DNA of 40,860 bases, from IMG/VR virus record IMGVR_UViG_3300025168_000198, positions 1 through 40,860 of that record; one strand, 5' to 3'. The notes under the pieces were generated by a model. That model searched no databases and had not been told where the DNA came from. It saw only the letters and a program-made list of their open reading frames with translations. The stretch comes from a virus. Positions 8,860-19,319 of the stretch are shown in pieces. Made by a program: the position numbers and the translations under genes. Position 1 is the stretch's first letter. Each line of letters begins with the position of its first letter.

Positions 8860-11512
8860 CTACATCTCCTATTGATGACATATTACCTAACCAAGCGTTA
8901 TTGTCCACTGGAGTTATATCTCCATAATTGTTAAAATCTTCTATTAATTGTGTTTCATCTGAATAATCATCTTCAGGATATACCCAATCTTCTAATCCTA
9001 CTTTAGGTAATAACCAATTTTCAAAAGGTATTTCTATACCAGTTATTATTGGTGAACGTTTTATTGCAGGCATTAATCCTGTTTCTGGTATAAACCCAGC
9101 ATTCATTAACGCTGTTCCTGAATTTAAACCAAATACATCATTAAGGCTACCAAACCAATTTTGTGGTGCTCTTTTTTCTCTCCATACAGTATTGACTGAT
9201 TCCATATCTTCATATCCTTCTGTTCCTAAAAACTCATATATAACATTTATCCATTTGTCATTAGTCCAATTAGTATATTCGTCAACAAATCCAGAAGATA
9301 ATATACCTTGTTCTTCAGCTAGTTCTAAACTATTTATAAGTGGATATACACCTATTTTATCAATAATCCCATTAGACTCTGCCCATTTTTCATATTCAGG
9401 CCCTAAAGCATTCTTGATAGACTGTTCTCCAAAAGTATCTTTAGTAATAATACCTAATGTTTCTATAGCAGATAATATTACTCCACTAGCTATACCATAA
9501 TAAAAATTTGCTTTTTCATAAGCAGCCATACCAGCAACTGAACCTGTAGATGCAACCGCTGCTGCACCTTTAACTCCAACTTTAGCTGCTGTAGCAGCTG
9601 CAACGCCCGTTCCAGCAGCTGTAATAGTAGCTTTTTTGGCACCTTGTCCTACAACACCAGCAACAGCTTTACCTGGTGGACCTAATTTATTTAATACTCC
9701 ACCAATACCATTAGCCATCCATCCATAAATTACTTCTCCGTAATCTAATACTTTAGCTCCTTTTTTTAATCCCGCACCCATTAAAGGTATAACTCCTTTA
9801 AGCAATTTATCTAATTCAATATTTTTAGTAGCATCAAATCCCCAACTTCTAGCTGCGGCTTCTACACTTGTTGCTTTGACGTTTATACCTTCTTCAGCAT
9901 TTATCCATTTGTCAGTTATATCTTTTTCTGTTAATGGTTTAACTTTAACAAAATAAGCATCTGACCATTTATCAACATAAAAACCAGCTCTTTGACTTTG
10001 TTCAGCACCTGTTTTACCACTAATAACTAATTTTTCTAATGCTTGTGGAGTAATACCCATTTGTCTAGCAATTTTATTTCTCATTTCAATATCATTAAAC
10101 CAATCACCAGCAAGTTCTTCAACTTCTATTACTTCTGTAGCAATACCATAATTCCATTCAATACCACCTTTAAGATTTTTTATATTTCTTCTAGCGTTAC
10201 CATCAAAACCATGTACTATTCTTTCTCCTGGTTTAGGAACTTCTTTTCCATAATTTAACCATTCAGCTTCCATTAATCCTTTGTCTATTAATATTCCTTC
10301 TTGATGACCAGTACCTATTAAATTAGGTTCCCAACCACTAACTGCAGGTTTACCATCTATAATTTTTGTCTGGTCTATCTCTTGTTCAAATATTTTTCTT
10401 CCTAAATTCCAAACTTTTACTGTATTGTCTGGTATCTTTTTTCCGTAATTAGGAATGCCTAATTCAAAATCAGAAGTTAGAGGTTTTCTTACAACTTTAG
10501 CATTATTTACATTTTCTGGACTTACATTAGTTGCTTCTGTAATAGGTTTATCAACAGTTTTCCCTAAACCCATTTGTTCGGTAATATAATTATTTTTATA
10601 TTTATTAGCTAAATCTTGTATGTATTGTGGTTGTTTTCCTACCCATGCTTTTCTATCTGCTTGGTTAGGAATGTTTTTTAGATTTTTAACAATGTATTCT
10701 AAATTATGTTTATCTGCAGGATTTATTATACCATTAGTTAATTTAGGTGTATTACTTGGTGCGTTTTGGTCTGCAAGTAATTTCATATCTACATCATCAT
10801 ATTGTGAAAACCTTTTATTATCTTTTAATATTTCATCAGGAATTTCATCAGTAGCAGTTTTAGCATTACTAAAACTTGAAGGTACATCTACATTACCAGG
10901 TATATTTTTAGTAAATAATATATTTGCTATTTGTTTTGGTTCAAAGCCAGCTAAGTTAGTTCCTATAGCTGTCATTTTAAATGTTTTATTTGGATTCTCT
11001 GCAGCAAATTTTAAAAACGTATCTATATGTTTACTAATTTCCTCTAAAGATAAACTTTTATTAGGAGTAGCTTTAGTAGGTAAAGCATATGATTTTCCAG
11101 TTAATCCTTCTCCTACTCCTTCTTGAGCACCAAATTTATTTTTAGCATCTAATGCAGCTCCTTTACCATGTATTCCTTTTCGGTTACTTCCAAAAACAAA
11201 TATTTCATTATCAGCTAATTCATCTATCCAATCTACATTTTTACCTTTAGAAGTTTCAGCTTTACTTTCTTGCACAACTTCTTTACGGTCTATACGTCTA
11301 GCATCACTAATTTCTTGTACTTTATCCCATATTTCAGAGTCAGGTATTATTTCTTTAAATACTTTTTCAATATCTTCACCCTTTGTGTTTTTTAATGCAG
11401 CTGTTAATTGTTTAACTAGATTTTCAATATTTTCATCAGAGTAACCTTTAGTGTCTTTTAAAGTATCTTTTAATGCTGATACTATTTCTTTTATTTCTTG
11501 TTGTGTAGCCAT
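8852..11512 (-). CDS. Large virion-module protein with macro-like domain
   Basis: This 886-aa protein has several regions. Residues 1-100 are helical. Residues about 103-210 contain DNEIFVFGSNRKGIHGKGAA, then GVGEGLTGKSYALPTK and TAIGTNLAGF, which matches the phage A1S_2505-like family related to macro (ADP-ribose-binding) domains. Residues about 400-600 are mixed alpha/beta. Residues about 620-710 are a long Ala/Gly/Val-rich, weakly hydrophobic stretch that could insert into membranes. The C-terminus is acidic. In other phages the macro-like protein is usually a small free-standing enzyme, so its fusion to a large morphogenesis-block protein is unusual. I infer an ejected internal protein carrying a nucleotide or ADP-ribose-related activity. 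Confidence 0.6.
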   Translation of the reverse strand: MATQQEIKEIVSALKDTLKDTKGYSDENIENLVKQLTAALKNTKGEDIEKVFKEIIPDSEIWDKVQEISDARRIDRKEVVQESKAETSKGKNVDWIDELADNEIFVFGSNRKGIHGKGAALDAKNKFGAQEGVGEGLTGKSYALPTKATPNKSLSLEEISKHIDTFLKFAAENPNKTFKMTAIGTNLAGFEPKQIANILFTKNIPGNVDVPSSFSNAKTATDEIPDEILKDNKRFSQYDDVDMKLLADQNAPSNTPKLTNGIINPADKHNLEYIVKNLKNIPNQADRKAWVGKQPQYIQDLANKYKNNYITEQMGLGKTVDKPITEATNVSPENVNNAKVVRKPLTSDFELGIPNYGKKIPDNTVKVWNLGRKIFEQEIDQTKIIDGKPAVSGWEPNLIGTGHQEGILIDKGLMEAEWLNYGKEVPKPGERIVHGFDGNARRNIKNLKGGIEWNYGIATEVIEVEELAGDWFNDIEMRNKIARQMGITPQALEKLVISGKTGAEQSQRAGFYVDKWSDAYFVKVKPLTEKDITDKWINAEEGINVKATSVEAAARSWGFDATKNIELDKLLKGVIPLMGAGLKKGAKVLDYGEVIYGWMANGIGGVLNKLGPPGKAVAGVVGQGAKKATITAAGTGVAAATAAKVGVKGAAAVASTGSVAGMAAYEKANFYYGIASGVILSAIETLGIITKDTFGEQSIKNALGPEYEKWAESNGIIDKIGVYPLINSLELAEEQGILSSGFVDEYTNWTNDKWINVIYEFLGTEGYEDMESVNTVWREKRAPQNWFGSLNDVFGLNSGTALMNAGFIPETGLMPAIKRSPIITGIEIPFENWLLPKVGLEDWVYPEDDYSDETQLIEDFNNYGDITPVDNNAWLGNMSSIGDVDE

Positions 11513-13008
11513 TATATTTTACCTGTCATAACACCTATTATATTACTTTGATGTTTTCTACGATTTTGTCCAGCTTCAATAAAGTCTTTTTCTGTTCTTA
11601 AATCAGTTTCAATTTCATATAAAGTTTCTTCTTGAATATCATCATCATCTAAAGTTCTAGTACCTACTTCACGTGTACCTATAGTATCTCTATAATCTCC
11701 ACCTATAGCACCAGTCATATCTATACTTTTACCATTTTCAATTAAATAATTTTCCATGTCTGCACCATACTTAGCTGATTTGTATGCATATGCTAAATTT
11801 TGTGCATAGTTATCATATCGTGAGTTCCAACTATTTAAATATTTATTTCTTTCTTCTTCAGTTGGTGGTCTATCTAATTCTATCTCAAATAATTCATCAA
11901 TTCTTCTTGACATATATGCTGTTGTAGGAATATCTTTTTCGATTTCATATTCTTTTTCTTTTGCCTTAACATCAACATTCATTAACAATTTTTCTCGTTC
12001 TGAGTATCTATTAATAGCTTGACTTAATAAAGCCCAAGATACTTTTTCTACATTCATATTTGAATCTTCAACCCAATTGTACCTATCAGGTATAGTGTCT
12101 ATTAAATCCATATATTCATTAGAATTATACATAACACCTGCGTTGTCATAATTTGATTGTGCCATTAACACTTCAATGTATCCTCGTAAATTAATATCCA
12201 TTTCATTAGTGTCATCAAAATCACCTTCATCAGCTATACCTTGTCTAACTAAAATATCTTTTAGATATTTAATTGCGTCTGCGTTTTTGCCTATATGATT
12301 TACAAAATCAGTCATAAATAAAGATTGAGGTTGTACTTCTACAGGTATAGGAACAAACGAACCATCTACTTCTTCAAATAAAATATCTCCATTTTCGTCA
12401 GTTAAAAATCCTGGTAATGGTTGTCCAGTTGCATTTGCATATGCTTGTTCTGGAGTTAAGTCATTCTCTGCTACTCCTGTAACATATCGGTCAAATGCAT
12501 CACCTTTTAATTCACCTATAGGTGCTCTAGCGACAATTTCTTGTGTTGCTCCTGGAATAGGTTTTCGGTCACGTACTTCATCTTCAAAATAAGTAGTGTC
12601 TTCACTTGGTACAACAGATTCTGCTTCAGTGTCTGTTTGTACAACAGATTCTTGTATAAGTTTTGCTTCTTCTACACTTGAAAGAGTTTCAGGTGCTCCA
12701 AAAAGACCACCAAAAAATCCTGGTTCGTATGTAAATTCTTCTGATACATATTCTTGATAATTAGGAACATCTTCTATTGGTATAGTTGCACCACCTATTT
12801 CAATAGATTCTATTTTATTGCCTGGCCCTAATAAAAATCTAAAACTATAAGTAATTTTATCTGGTCCATAATTTCCATATTCTAAAACTGTATTTGCAGA
12901 TAATCCGTATTTATCATTCCAATAATTAGGGTCTTGTGTTGCAAACCAATCTTTTATTGCTTTACTAAAAGCTTGCCCTTTTTCGTAATTAGTTTGTTTA
13001 TCTGCCAT
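11512..13008 (-). CDS. Putative virion protein (498 aa), unknown
   Basis: The 498-aa product is acidic. An N-terminal quarter (KDWFATQDPNYWNDKYGL, then a beta segment with IESIEIGGATIPI) leads into a Glu/Asp/Thr-rich linker and a helical second half with many Arg/Glu/Tyr pairs (about residues 330-430). No catalytic motif is visible. It sits between the 1912-aa and 886-aa proteins with almost no spacing. Its role is inferred only from this context. Confidence 0.55.
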   Translation of the reverse strand: MADKQTNYEKGQAFSKAIKDWFATQDPNYWNDKYGLSANTVLEYGNYGPDKITYSFRFLLGPGNKIESIEIGGATIPIEDVPNYQEYVSEEFTYEPGFFGGLFGAPETLSSVEEAKLIQESVVQTDTEAESVVPSEDTTYFEDEVRDRKPIPGATQEIVARAPIGELKGDAFDRYVTGVAENDLTPEQAYANATGQPLPGFLTDENGDILFEEVDGSFVPIPVEVQPQSLFMTDFVNHIGKNADAIKYLKDILVRQGIADEGDFDDTNEMDINLRGYIEVLMAQSNYDNAGVMYNSNEYMDLIDTIPDRYNWVEDSNMNVEKVSWALLSQAINRYSEREKLLMNVDVKAKEKEYEIEKDIPTTAYMSRRIDELFEIELDRPPTEEERNKYLNSWNSRYDNYAQNLAYAYKSAKYGADMENYLIENGKSIDMTGAIGGDYRDTIGTREVGTRTLDDDDIQEETLYEIETDLRTEKDFIEAGQNRRKHQSNIIGVMTGKI

Positions 13009-13016
13009 TTAATTTC

Positions 13017-16000
13017 CTATGCATTGTAATACTCTTTATCGTCACGAAACATCCTAGTTATTATATTAGTCCAAATTGCTGCAAAGTCAGGGTTTAAAGG
13101 TATAATCTCATTTGCCCATCCTTGAAAATCTGCACGCATATATACAGCTATAGGGTCTGTACTTTGCAACCACCATTCTGGATTACCTGAAGGTGATTGA
13201 AATTCTGATTGTCTTGCAAAAGCTTGCCATTTAGGTAAGAAATCATTAACAAATACTGCACCTGCTTCTGTTTTTAACGTTATTTCTAAATTAGGCCATT
13301 TCTCTATCATTTCACCTAGTATCTCTTTTGACGTAGCTGGTTGTCTTTGTCCACCAGTTCTTTCAAATCCAGGTAACTGTTGCATTAACGCTGTTCTATA
13401 AATTCTAAATAACATATCTTTTTGTGCTTCAGGTATAAAACTGTTTTCAAATTTTTCTTTGTAAGCTGTGTATCTAAAATAACCTAATGTATCGTTAGCT
13501 GCTACATTAAATTCTTCTAGTGACAAAACTTCTCTTTCACCAATATTGTATTGTCTTATTACTTCTTGATAGCTTCTTTCTTCATATGGACTATCAGGTA
13601 GTAAATAAAATGCACTTTTAGGTAATTGTTCTAATACATTTTTATTTTCTTGTTGCCATGATAAAACTCTCTCTGAGTATGCTTTTTTCCCACCTTTAGC
13701 TGCACTTTTAGCTGTAGTTAACCAAGTGTGTTCATATCCATATAATCTTATAAAAGATTCATAGGCAGCTATATGGTCATCATTATGTTCTTGTACTAGA
13801 TTTTGATATTCTTTAGCAAGTATTTGTGTACCCCACATTTTACCATCTTTATCTTCAATATAATATCTAGGACTAAATCCTGTAGGTAATACAAATTGTG
13901 CCATAGCTCTAAATAAAAATGTTTGTCTTCCTTTGTCTCTTGCATAATCTCTTAAAGCTGCATCTATTAAATCAGGTGTTAAATCTTCATCAGGTAATAA
14001 ATTAGCTGTAGTTCCTTTCCATTCTATTTGTTCTAAATATTCATCTAAAGCACCCGCTTCTAATAATCTTTTTTCACCATTTTCCATTTTTAATAATTTA
14101 AATAATTCAATTGACGTACTAGCACGCATAGATGCTACTTCTGATTTATTACCAACTGGTATTATATTTTGTGCTGCAAAGAATTTTTGTAAAGAAGGTG
14201 ATGTAGGTATAATTGCATCCCAGAAACCTGTACCTGTAGGAGGACCAAAATCTCCAAAAAAGATACCTCTTAACTCATCTGCTACTCCACCAGCAGGTAA
14301 TACTTTGTCTATAGCAAAACCAGCCATAGGTGTAGGACCAGGAACAAATCCTTGACCTAACAAGTTAACTCCAGTTACATAACCACGTGGTGACATTTTT
14401 ACATTAGAATCTTCACCAAATATTAAATTAGACATATGACCACCAAAAGGCATTACAAACATTTGTTCACCTGAACCATTAGGGTCTTCTGCAAAAAATC
14501 CATCTCCAGAAAAACCTAAAGCGTCAGCACCTCTACCACCTTTTAACGTTAATTGTGTTCTTCTAATAACTTTTGGATTTTCAGCTAATAATTTTGGCCA
14601 AGTAGTTAACATTTCAAACCAAACTTCTGGGAAAGGAAATATGTTTCTTGTCTTTTGTGATATTCTATGTCTTTTAGTTGTGTCATACAATAAGTCTTGT
14701 GTAGATTGTAATCCAAATGCTTTACTTCCATCACTTACTGTTTGATAGTCAGTTAACTGATATACTTTCTTTTCTGAACCACCCATTAATTCTTGTAATT
14801 GTTTACGCACTTTAAGCGGTATTTTTGTTGCTGAAGCTTCTCTAATAAATTTTTGTTGCAATTCTTTGTCCATTAAATGAAATTTATCTACTATGTATGC
14901 CCATCTGTATTGTTTAAATGTAGAACTTCTATTGAGATAATTAATAGGTCTATCCATCATATTTCTAAATAAATATTCAAAAGCTGTATCTAATAATTCT
15001 TCACCTTTAAACAAACTACCTTCAGGTACATCTACTTCTCGTTTATAAAATAATGTACCTAAATTAAATTTGTCTCCATCTTTATCTATCCATTTAGATA
15101 TAGCGTTTTCTAATTCTTTTTGTTGACTTCTACTAACTCCTTGTACAATACCATCAACTTCTGATAACATTTTTAATTCTTGGCCATCTGTAGTTTCAAG
15201 TACGCCTTCAGCTATTACACGTCTTAACAAAGTCATACCATCATCTTTACTATCTATATTGTGACTTAATTGTGCTTCAGATAAATTATTAGTAAATTTT
15301 CTACCTGGTTTTTTTAAGTTACTGTCAAATCGTACATAATCTCTACCTACTTCTAATCTGTGACCTGTTGCTTGTCTAATTCTATTTTCTACAGATTTTA
15401 AATAAGCCATAGCTATGTCATCATTTGTAGCTACATCCATCCAATCTTCTCCACCTTTTTTTAATAAATCTTGTCTATAATCATTTCCTTTTCCTTTAGT
15501 AAACCATTTTAATGTGTCTTCATCAACACCATTAGCAGCAATGTATCTTGCTACACCATCGTTTCTTAATTTAAATAAAGTTGTAAATATACCTTTGTTG
15601 TAACCAACTTCTCCAAATGTTACTTCTGGCATTTCAATACGATAACTATTTTTATATTTACCACCTTTAATAATATTATTAGTCCATTGCTGATGTGTAA
15701 CAGATAAATGTTCTGGACTTCTCATAATGTCGTCAAACTCTGAAAATTTAGACCAATATTTAGCTTGTTCTTTTTCGCTATGTGAAAATACCCATGATAA
15801 ATATTGAAATGGATTATTCCACCCACTATCTAAACCAGCAGCATAAATTCTAAATTGTTCTTCTAAAAATATTCTTGTAAAGAATGCAGGTCTTAATAAA
15901 ACAATTGGCTTAAATACTTTTCTTGTATAAAAATCTAATAACTTAGTACCAGCATCATCCATTGTTTGATTAGTTGGTATCCAACCAAATTCATTAACTG

Positions 16001-18755
16001 CCTTAGCAGCAGCTCTACCTTCTGTACGTAAAGTTGTTAAATATTTTTTAACATTAGCTGCACCTATTTTACTAGCTTCAAAAGCTTTTAAATCTTCAAA
16101 ATCAGCTGCATAAAAATGTTTACCTACAACTCTATCAACAATATCTTGATTTAAAAATGGAAATATGTTGTCACTCATTTCTGACAATATTGAAGCACGT
16201 GGTACTTGTATATCTATAGTTTTACCACCTATTGCAATTTCTATTAAATCATCTGCAGTACCACCACCTGGTGAAACAATGTTATGTGGTATACCATTAT
16301 AATTATATCCATTAGATTTAAAATATGCTTTTTGTTTTTTGTTCCATTCTTCTACTGTACGTTGAATATGTTTTGCAATTACTTCATGTTGTTTACCTGT
16401 TGCTTTAATTTTGTGATATTGAAATTCCATTAAATCAGAACTATATTTTAATTGTTCTCTATAATTATCACCTAAATCTAACCATCTATCCATCCAAGTT
16501 TGCCATTCTAAATCAGTAAAATTGTTTTGTCTCATATGATTTGCTAGTTGTCTTGTTGCTACTTTACGGTTACCCATTTCCATAGCACTACCAGACATTT
16601 CACCTAATAATCTTTTTGAATTTAAACTTAAACTATTTTGGAAATTAGAACTAAATCCTAAATATCTTGATACTCCAACATTTTTAGCTTGTAAATTATT
16701 TTTATATATTTCTTTTAATATATCCCAAGATTCAGGTGTTCCATCTACTGAACCATGTGCTTTTTTCCAACTTGCTTTTGCAGCTTGTACACTGTCATCA
16801 TAATGAGCAATAGTTCTTAAAGCACCTCTAGTGTATGTGTAAGGTTTTCTAATAGTTTCACCTACAACACTACCTAAACTTCTCATAGCAAAATTTTCAC
16901 TACCTGTTATTTTTCTAACTGCAGAACCAGTCATATTAGAAAAACCTTTAGGCATAGAAGTAACTCCGTCTAATATTCTTTCAGGACCTTTAAATCCTTC
17001 ATATTGAGGTTTACTTGTTCTCAAACCATCAGTCATCATATCTACTATCGAATCAGCTATTTTAACTTCGTCTGTTTGTCTACCAACCCAGTTCCAATAT
17101 TCAACGTCATTAATCCAATTAATTAACGTAGGGTCTTCAGACAATGTTTTACCACTTGATTTAGCAAAATGTTTTATTAATACTCTTGATTCAGGAGTAG
17201 CTATTAATTTTCTTGCATCTTTAGCAAAAACACCTTGCAACCTACCATTAAACAAACCACTTTTTCTAGCTAATGCTCTATCTGCTTTTAATTGGTTTTG
17301 GACTTTTGTACTTAAACCATTATATTTTTCTCGTTTAGCTGTACCTATTAACCAATCATCTTCTTTAATTAATGCACGTTCTGCTTTACTTAATTTAGCC
17401 CAAGCATTTTTACCAGCTTGACTTCTATTAGTAGCTGCAGTAGTTATTAATTCTTGTAACTCTTGTGCAGCTTTTTTATCTTCTAAAAATCGTATGCTGC
17501 CTTTAGCTTTTCTTTGATTTTTTGTAGTTTCAACTACATTTACAGAACGTGAAGCTTTTTTTAATTTACCTAAAGATAATAATCCACCAGTAAAATATTC
17601 AGCAGGTAATGCTGATGCAAAATCTAATAAACCAGATGCAATCTTATATGGTGTAGTACCTTGTTGTAATACTTGTCCAGCTTCATATCTACCCCAAGAA
17701 TATTCTGTTAATTGATTATTACCCATTAATTCACGTTGTGCATATTCAGTTACATTCATATCGTTATAGTTTGTTCTTCTATCTGCCCATATTGATATTT
17801 TGTTTGGATTAGCTGCACTTAAATAATTTATCTCACCATTTTCATCTAGTTCTTTTAATGGAGCACCTATTTTTAAATAATATAAATCTTTAGCTTTTTG
17901 TTCATCTCCATTAAATTTTTCTAATAATTCATAATATTTAGGGTCTTTGTCATGATGAACAGATTCAAAGAAGAATCTCTTACTTCTATCCATGTTAACT
18001 GCTTCACCATTAAATACTTTTTTAGCAGCTGCCCAAATATAGTTTTCTCCAGAAAATTTTATTGCTTCTTTTAGAAAATCTATATTTTGTGATAATTCTT
18101 TATCACCCATATCTTTACCTAAATTAGGTACTTCTGATATATTAACTAATGAGGCAATATTAGCTTGTGCTGTTTTAGGACTATATCCTCTTTCAAGTAA
18201 CTCATCATATCTATTTAAATCTTGATAATATCTCCATATACGACCTTGTGCTCTATAGGGTACACCTCCACCCCCAAATTGTAATATGTCTGATGTTGGT
18301 AAAGGATTCCATTTATTCCAACTTTCTCTAATTGCATCAAGTGTACCTATTAACCAAACAGCTGGTGAAAACTTTCCTACTTCTTCTGGTGTTCTACCAC
18401 CTGGTGCATAACCACCTGTCACAATATCAATAATATTTAAATGCATATCATCAGTTACTTTTTCGTCTCTATATTTTTCGTTTATTTCATTCCATTTTTT
18501 AGATTCTTCAGTTACCCATTTAGCTTGTGCTTCATCAGTTAATTTCTGTACTTCAGGAGCATCTGGTGGAACACCCATAACTGCTAATGTTGCAATTAAT
18601 GGTTTAGATAAAATAGGATTATGTTGTAAATGAGCTACTGCTAAATCTGTAATACCTGGGTTATTTTTTAATTGTTCTGTGTATTGAGCTAATTTAGCTT
18701 GTTCTATTCTTTGTACAGTGAGCATCTCCTGCTCTTTAATAGGGTCGCCAAACAT
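13017..18755 (-). CDS. Giant putative internal/ejection protein (1912 aa)
   Basis: At 5.7 kb this is the largest gene in the window. The protein is soluble-looking, rich in Trp, Tyr and Lys, and mainly helical. Long helix-rich stretches run from about residue 380 to 800. A Gly/Pro-rich segment around residues 1420-1500 includes MPFGGHMSNLIFGEDS and LLGQGFVPGPTPMAGF. No polymerase, peptidase or transglycosylase motif is seen. Position after portal and before scaffold, and its great size, recall giant internal virion proteins that enter the host with the DNA. No homology is claimed. Its start is close to the stop of the 138-aa protein. Confidence 0.55.
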   Translation of the reverse strand: MFGDPIKEQEMLTVQRIEQAKLAQYTEQLKNNPGITDLAVAHLQHNPILSKPLIATLAVMGVPPDAPEVQKLTDEAQAKWVTEESKKWNEINEKYRDEKVTDDMHLNIIDIVTGGYAPGGRTPEEVGKFSPAVWLIGTLDAIRESWNKWNPLPTSDILQFGGGGVPYRAQGRIWRYYQDLNRYDELLERGYSPKTAQANIASLVNISEVPNLGKDMGDKELSQNIDFLKEAIKFSGENYIWAAAKKVFNGEAVNMDRSKRFFFESVHHDKDPKYYELLEKFNGDEQKAKDLYYLKIGAPLKELDENGEINYLSAANPNKISIWADRRTNYNDMNVTEYAQRELMGNNQLTEYSWGRYEAGQVLQQGTTPYKIASGLLDFASALPAEYFTGGLLSLGKLKKASRSVNVVETTKNQRKAKGSIRFLEDKKAAQELQELITTAATNRSQAGKNAWAKLSKAERALIKEDDWLIGTAKREKYNGLSTKVQNQLKADRALARKSGLFNGRLQGVFAKDARKLIATPESRVLIKHFAKSSGKTLSEDPTLINWINDVEYWNWVGRQTDEVKIADSIVDMMTDGLRTSKPQYEGFKGPERILDGVTSMPKGFSNMTGSAVRKITGSENFAMRSLGSVVGETIRKPYTYTRGALRTIAHYDDSVQAAKASWKKAHGSVDGTPESWDILKEIYKNNLQAKNVGVSRYLGFSSNFQNSLSLNSKRLLGEMSGSAMEMGNRKVATRQLANHMRQNNFTDLEWQTWMDRWLDLGDNYREQLKYSSDLMEFQYHKIKATGKQHEVIAKHIQRTVEEWNKKQKAYFKSNGYNYNGIPHNIVSPGGGTADDLIEIAIGGKTIDIQVPRASILSEMSDNIFPFLNQDIVDRVVGKHFYAADFEDLKAFEASKIGAANVKKYLTTLRTEGRAAAKAVNEFGWIPTNQTMDDAGTKLLDFYTRKVFKPIVLLRPAFFTRIFLEEQFRIYAAGLDSGWNNPFQYLSWVFSHSEKEQAKYWSKFSEFDDIMRSPEHLSVTHQQWTNNIIKGGKYKNSYRIEMPEVTFGEVGYNKGIFTTLFKLRNDGVARYIAANGVDEDTLKWFTKGKGNDYRQDLLKKGGEDWMDVATNDDIAMAYLKSVENRIRQATGHRLEVGRDYVRFDSNLKKPGRKFTNNLSEAQLSHNIDSKDDGMTLLRRVIAEGVLETTDGQELKMLSEVDGIVQGVSRSQQKELENAISKWIDKDGDKFNLGTLFYKREVDVPEGSLFKGEELLDTAFEYLFRNMMDRPINYLNRSSTFKQYRWAYIVDKFHLMDKELQQKFIREASATKIPLKVRKQLQELMGGSEKKVYQLTDYQTVSDGSKAFGLQSTQDLLYDTTKRHRISQKTRNIFPFPEVWFEMLTTWPKLLAENPKVIRRTQLTLKGGRGADALGFSGDGFFAEDPNGSGEQMFVMPFGGHMSNLIFGEDSNVKMSPRGYVTGVNLLGQGFVPGPTPMAGFAIDKVLPAGGVADELRGIFFGDFGPPTGTGFWDAIIPTSPSLQKFFAAQNIIPVGNKSEVASMRASTSIELFKLLKMENGEKRLLEAGALDEYLEQIEWKGTTANLLPDEDLTPDLIDAALRDYARDKGRQTFLFRAMAQFVLPTGFSPRYYIEDKDGKMWGTQILAKEYQNLVQEHNDDHIAAYESFIRLYGYEHTWLTTAKSAAKGGKKAYSERVLSWQQENKNVLEQLPKSAFYLLPDSPYEERSYQEVIRQYNIGEREVLSLEEFNVAANDTLGYFRYTAYKEKFENSFIPEAQKDMLFRIYRTALMQQLPGFERTGGQRQPATSKEILGEMIEKWPNLEITLKTEAGAVFVNDFLPKWQAFARQSEFQSPSGNPEWWLQSTDPIAVYMRADFQGWANEIIPLNPDFAAIWTNIITRMFRDDKEYYNA

Positions 18756-19171
18756 TATTGACTTCTGCCATTAATTAATTCAGCTATAAGAGGATGAGGA
18801 TTAACTTGATACATTGCTTGCAATAATATATCCACATCACTTGCTGTATTCCTAGTTGCTCCAACACCTTCTCCTATAGGAACTCCTTCTGTAATAGGTT
18901 CATTAGGGTATTCGGTTCCTGCAAATACATCTGGTGATTGTCCTTGTTCTGGAGGTATTGGAAAGGGTGCATTAGCTCCACCACTATCCCCCATTGGTGC
19001 AGCCTGTTGTTGTTCCTGATATGCTTTGCTTTCACCATAAGCCATATCTTGTCCACGCATTGTAGGTTGGGTGCCATCAGTTCTTTGACTTAAAGCTCCA
19101 GGCCCACTAACTGCATTTTTTCTTTGAGGTGTAGGTTTTCTATACCCACCTCTAGAACGGTTCTTGGCCAA
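18755..19171 (-). CDS. Small Pro/Gly-rich portal-associated protein, TTG start
   Basis: I place the start at TTG 19171 (MAKNRSRGGYRKP...). GAGGAGG lies 7-8 nt upstream, and phage proteins of this type begin with a similar Arg-Ser-Arg-Gly-Gly-Tyr segment followed by SGPGALSQRTDG. An ATG five codons upstream (19186) would put that ribosome site inside the gene. The 138-aa product is basic at the N-terminus, Pro/Gln/Gly-rich in the middle and ends in a helix (SDVDILLQAMYQVNPHPLI). It lies between portal and the giant protein. The function is unknown, probably in head assembly. The family resemblance is from memory, not a search. Confidence 0.65.
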   Translation of the reverse strand: MAKNRSRGGYRKPTPQRKNAVSGPGALSQRTDGTQPTMRGQDMAYGESKAYQEQQQAAPMGDSGGANAPFPIPPEQGQSPDVFAGTEYPNEPITEGVPIGEGVGATRNTASDVDILLQAMYQVNPHPLIAELINGRSQ

Positions 19172-19319
19172 ATTCTTCCTCCTCATCAGGTTGTTCTATC
19201 ATAATAACTATATTAGGTAAAGGTTTTATAACGTGATATTTAGGATTATGAAAATCACCAAAAGGATTATCTCCAAACTCTACATCTATAATGTCCCAAA
19301 ATTTTTCTTCTTCGTTCAT
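19152..19319 (-). CDS. Small acidic protein (55 aa) after portal
   Basis: A 55-codon frame whose ATG shares a base with the portal stop (TAATG). The product begins MNEEEKFWDIIDVEFGD and ends in an acidic run DEEEEFGQEPF. The GAGGAGG that encodes part of the acidic run also serves as ribosome site for the next gene, which it overlaps by 20 nt. No family is recognised. Coupling and filling of the gap support it. Confidence 0.65.
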   Translation of the reverse strand: MNEEEKFWDIIDVEFGDNPFGDFHNPKYHVIKPLPNIVIMIEQPDEEEEFGQEPF

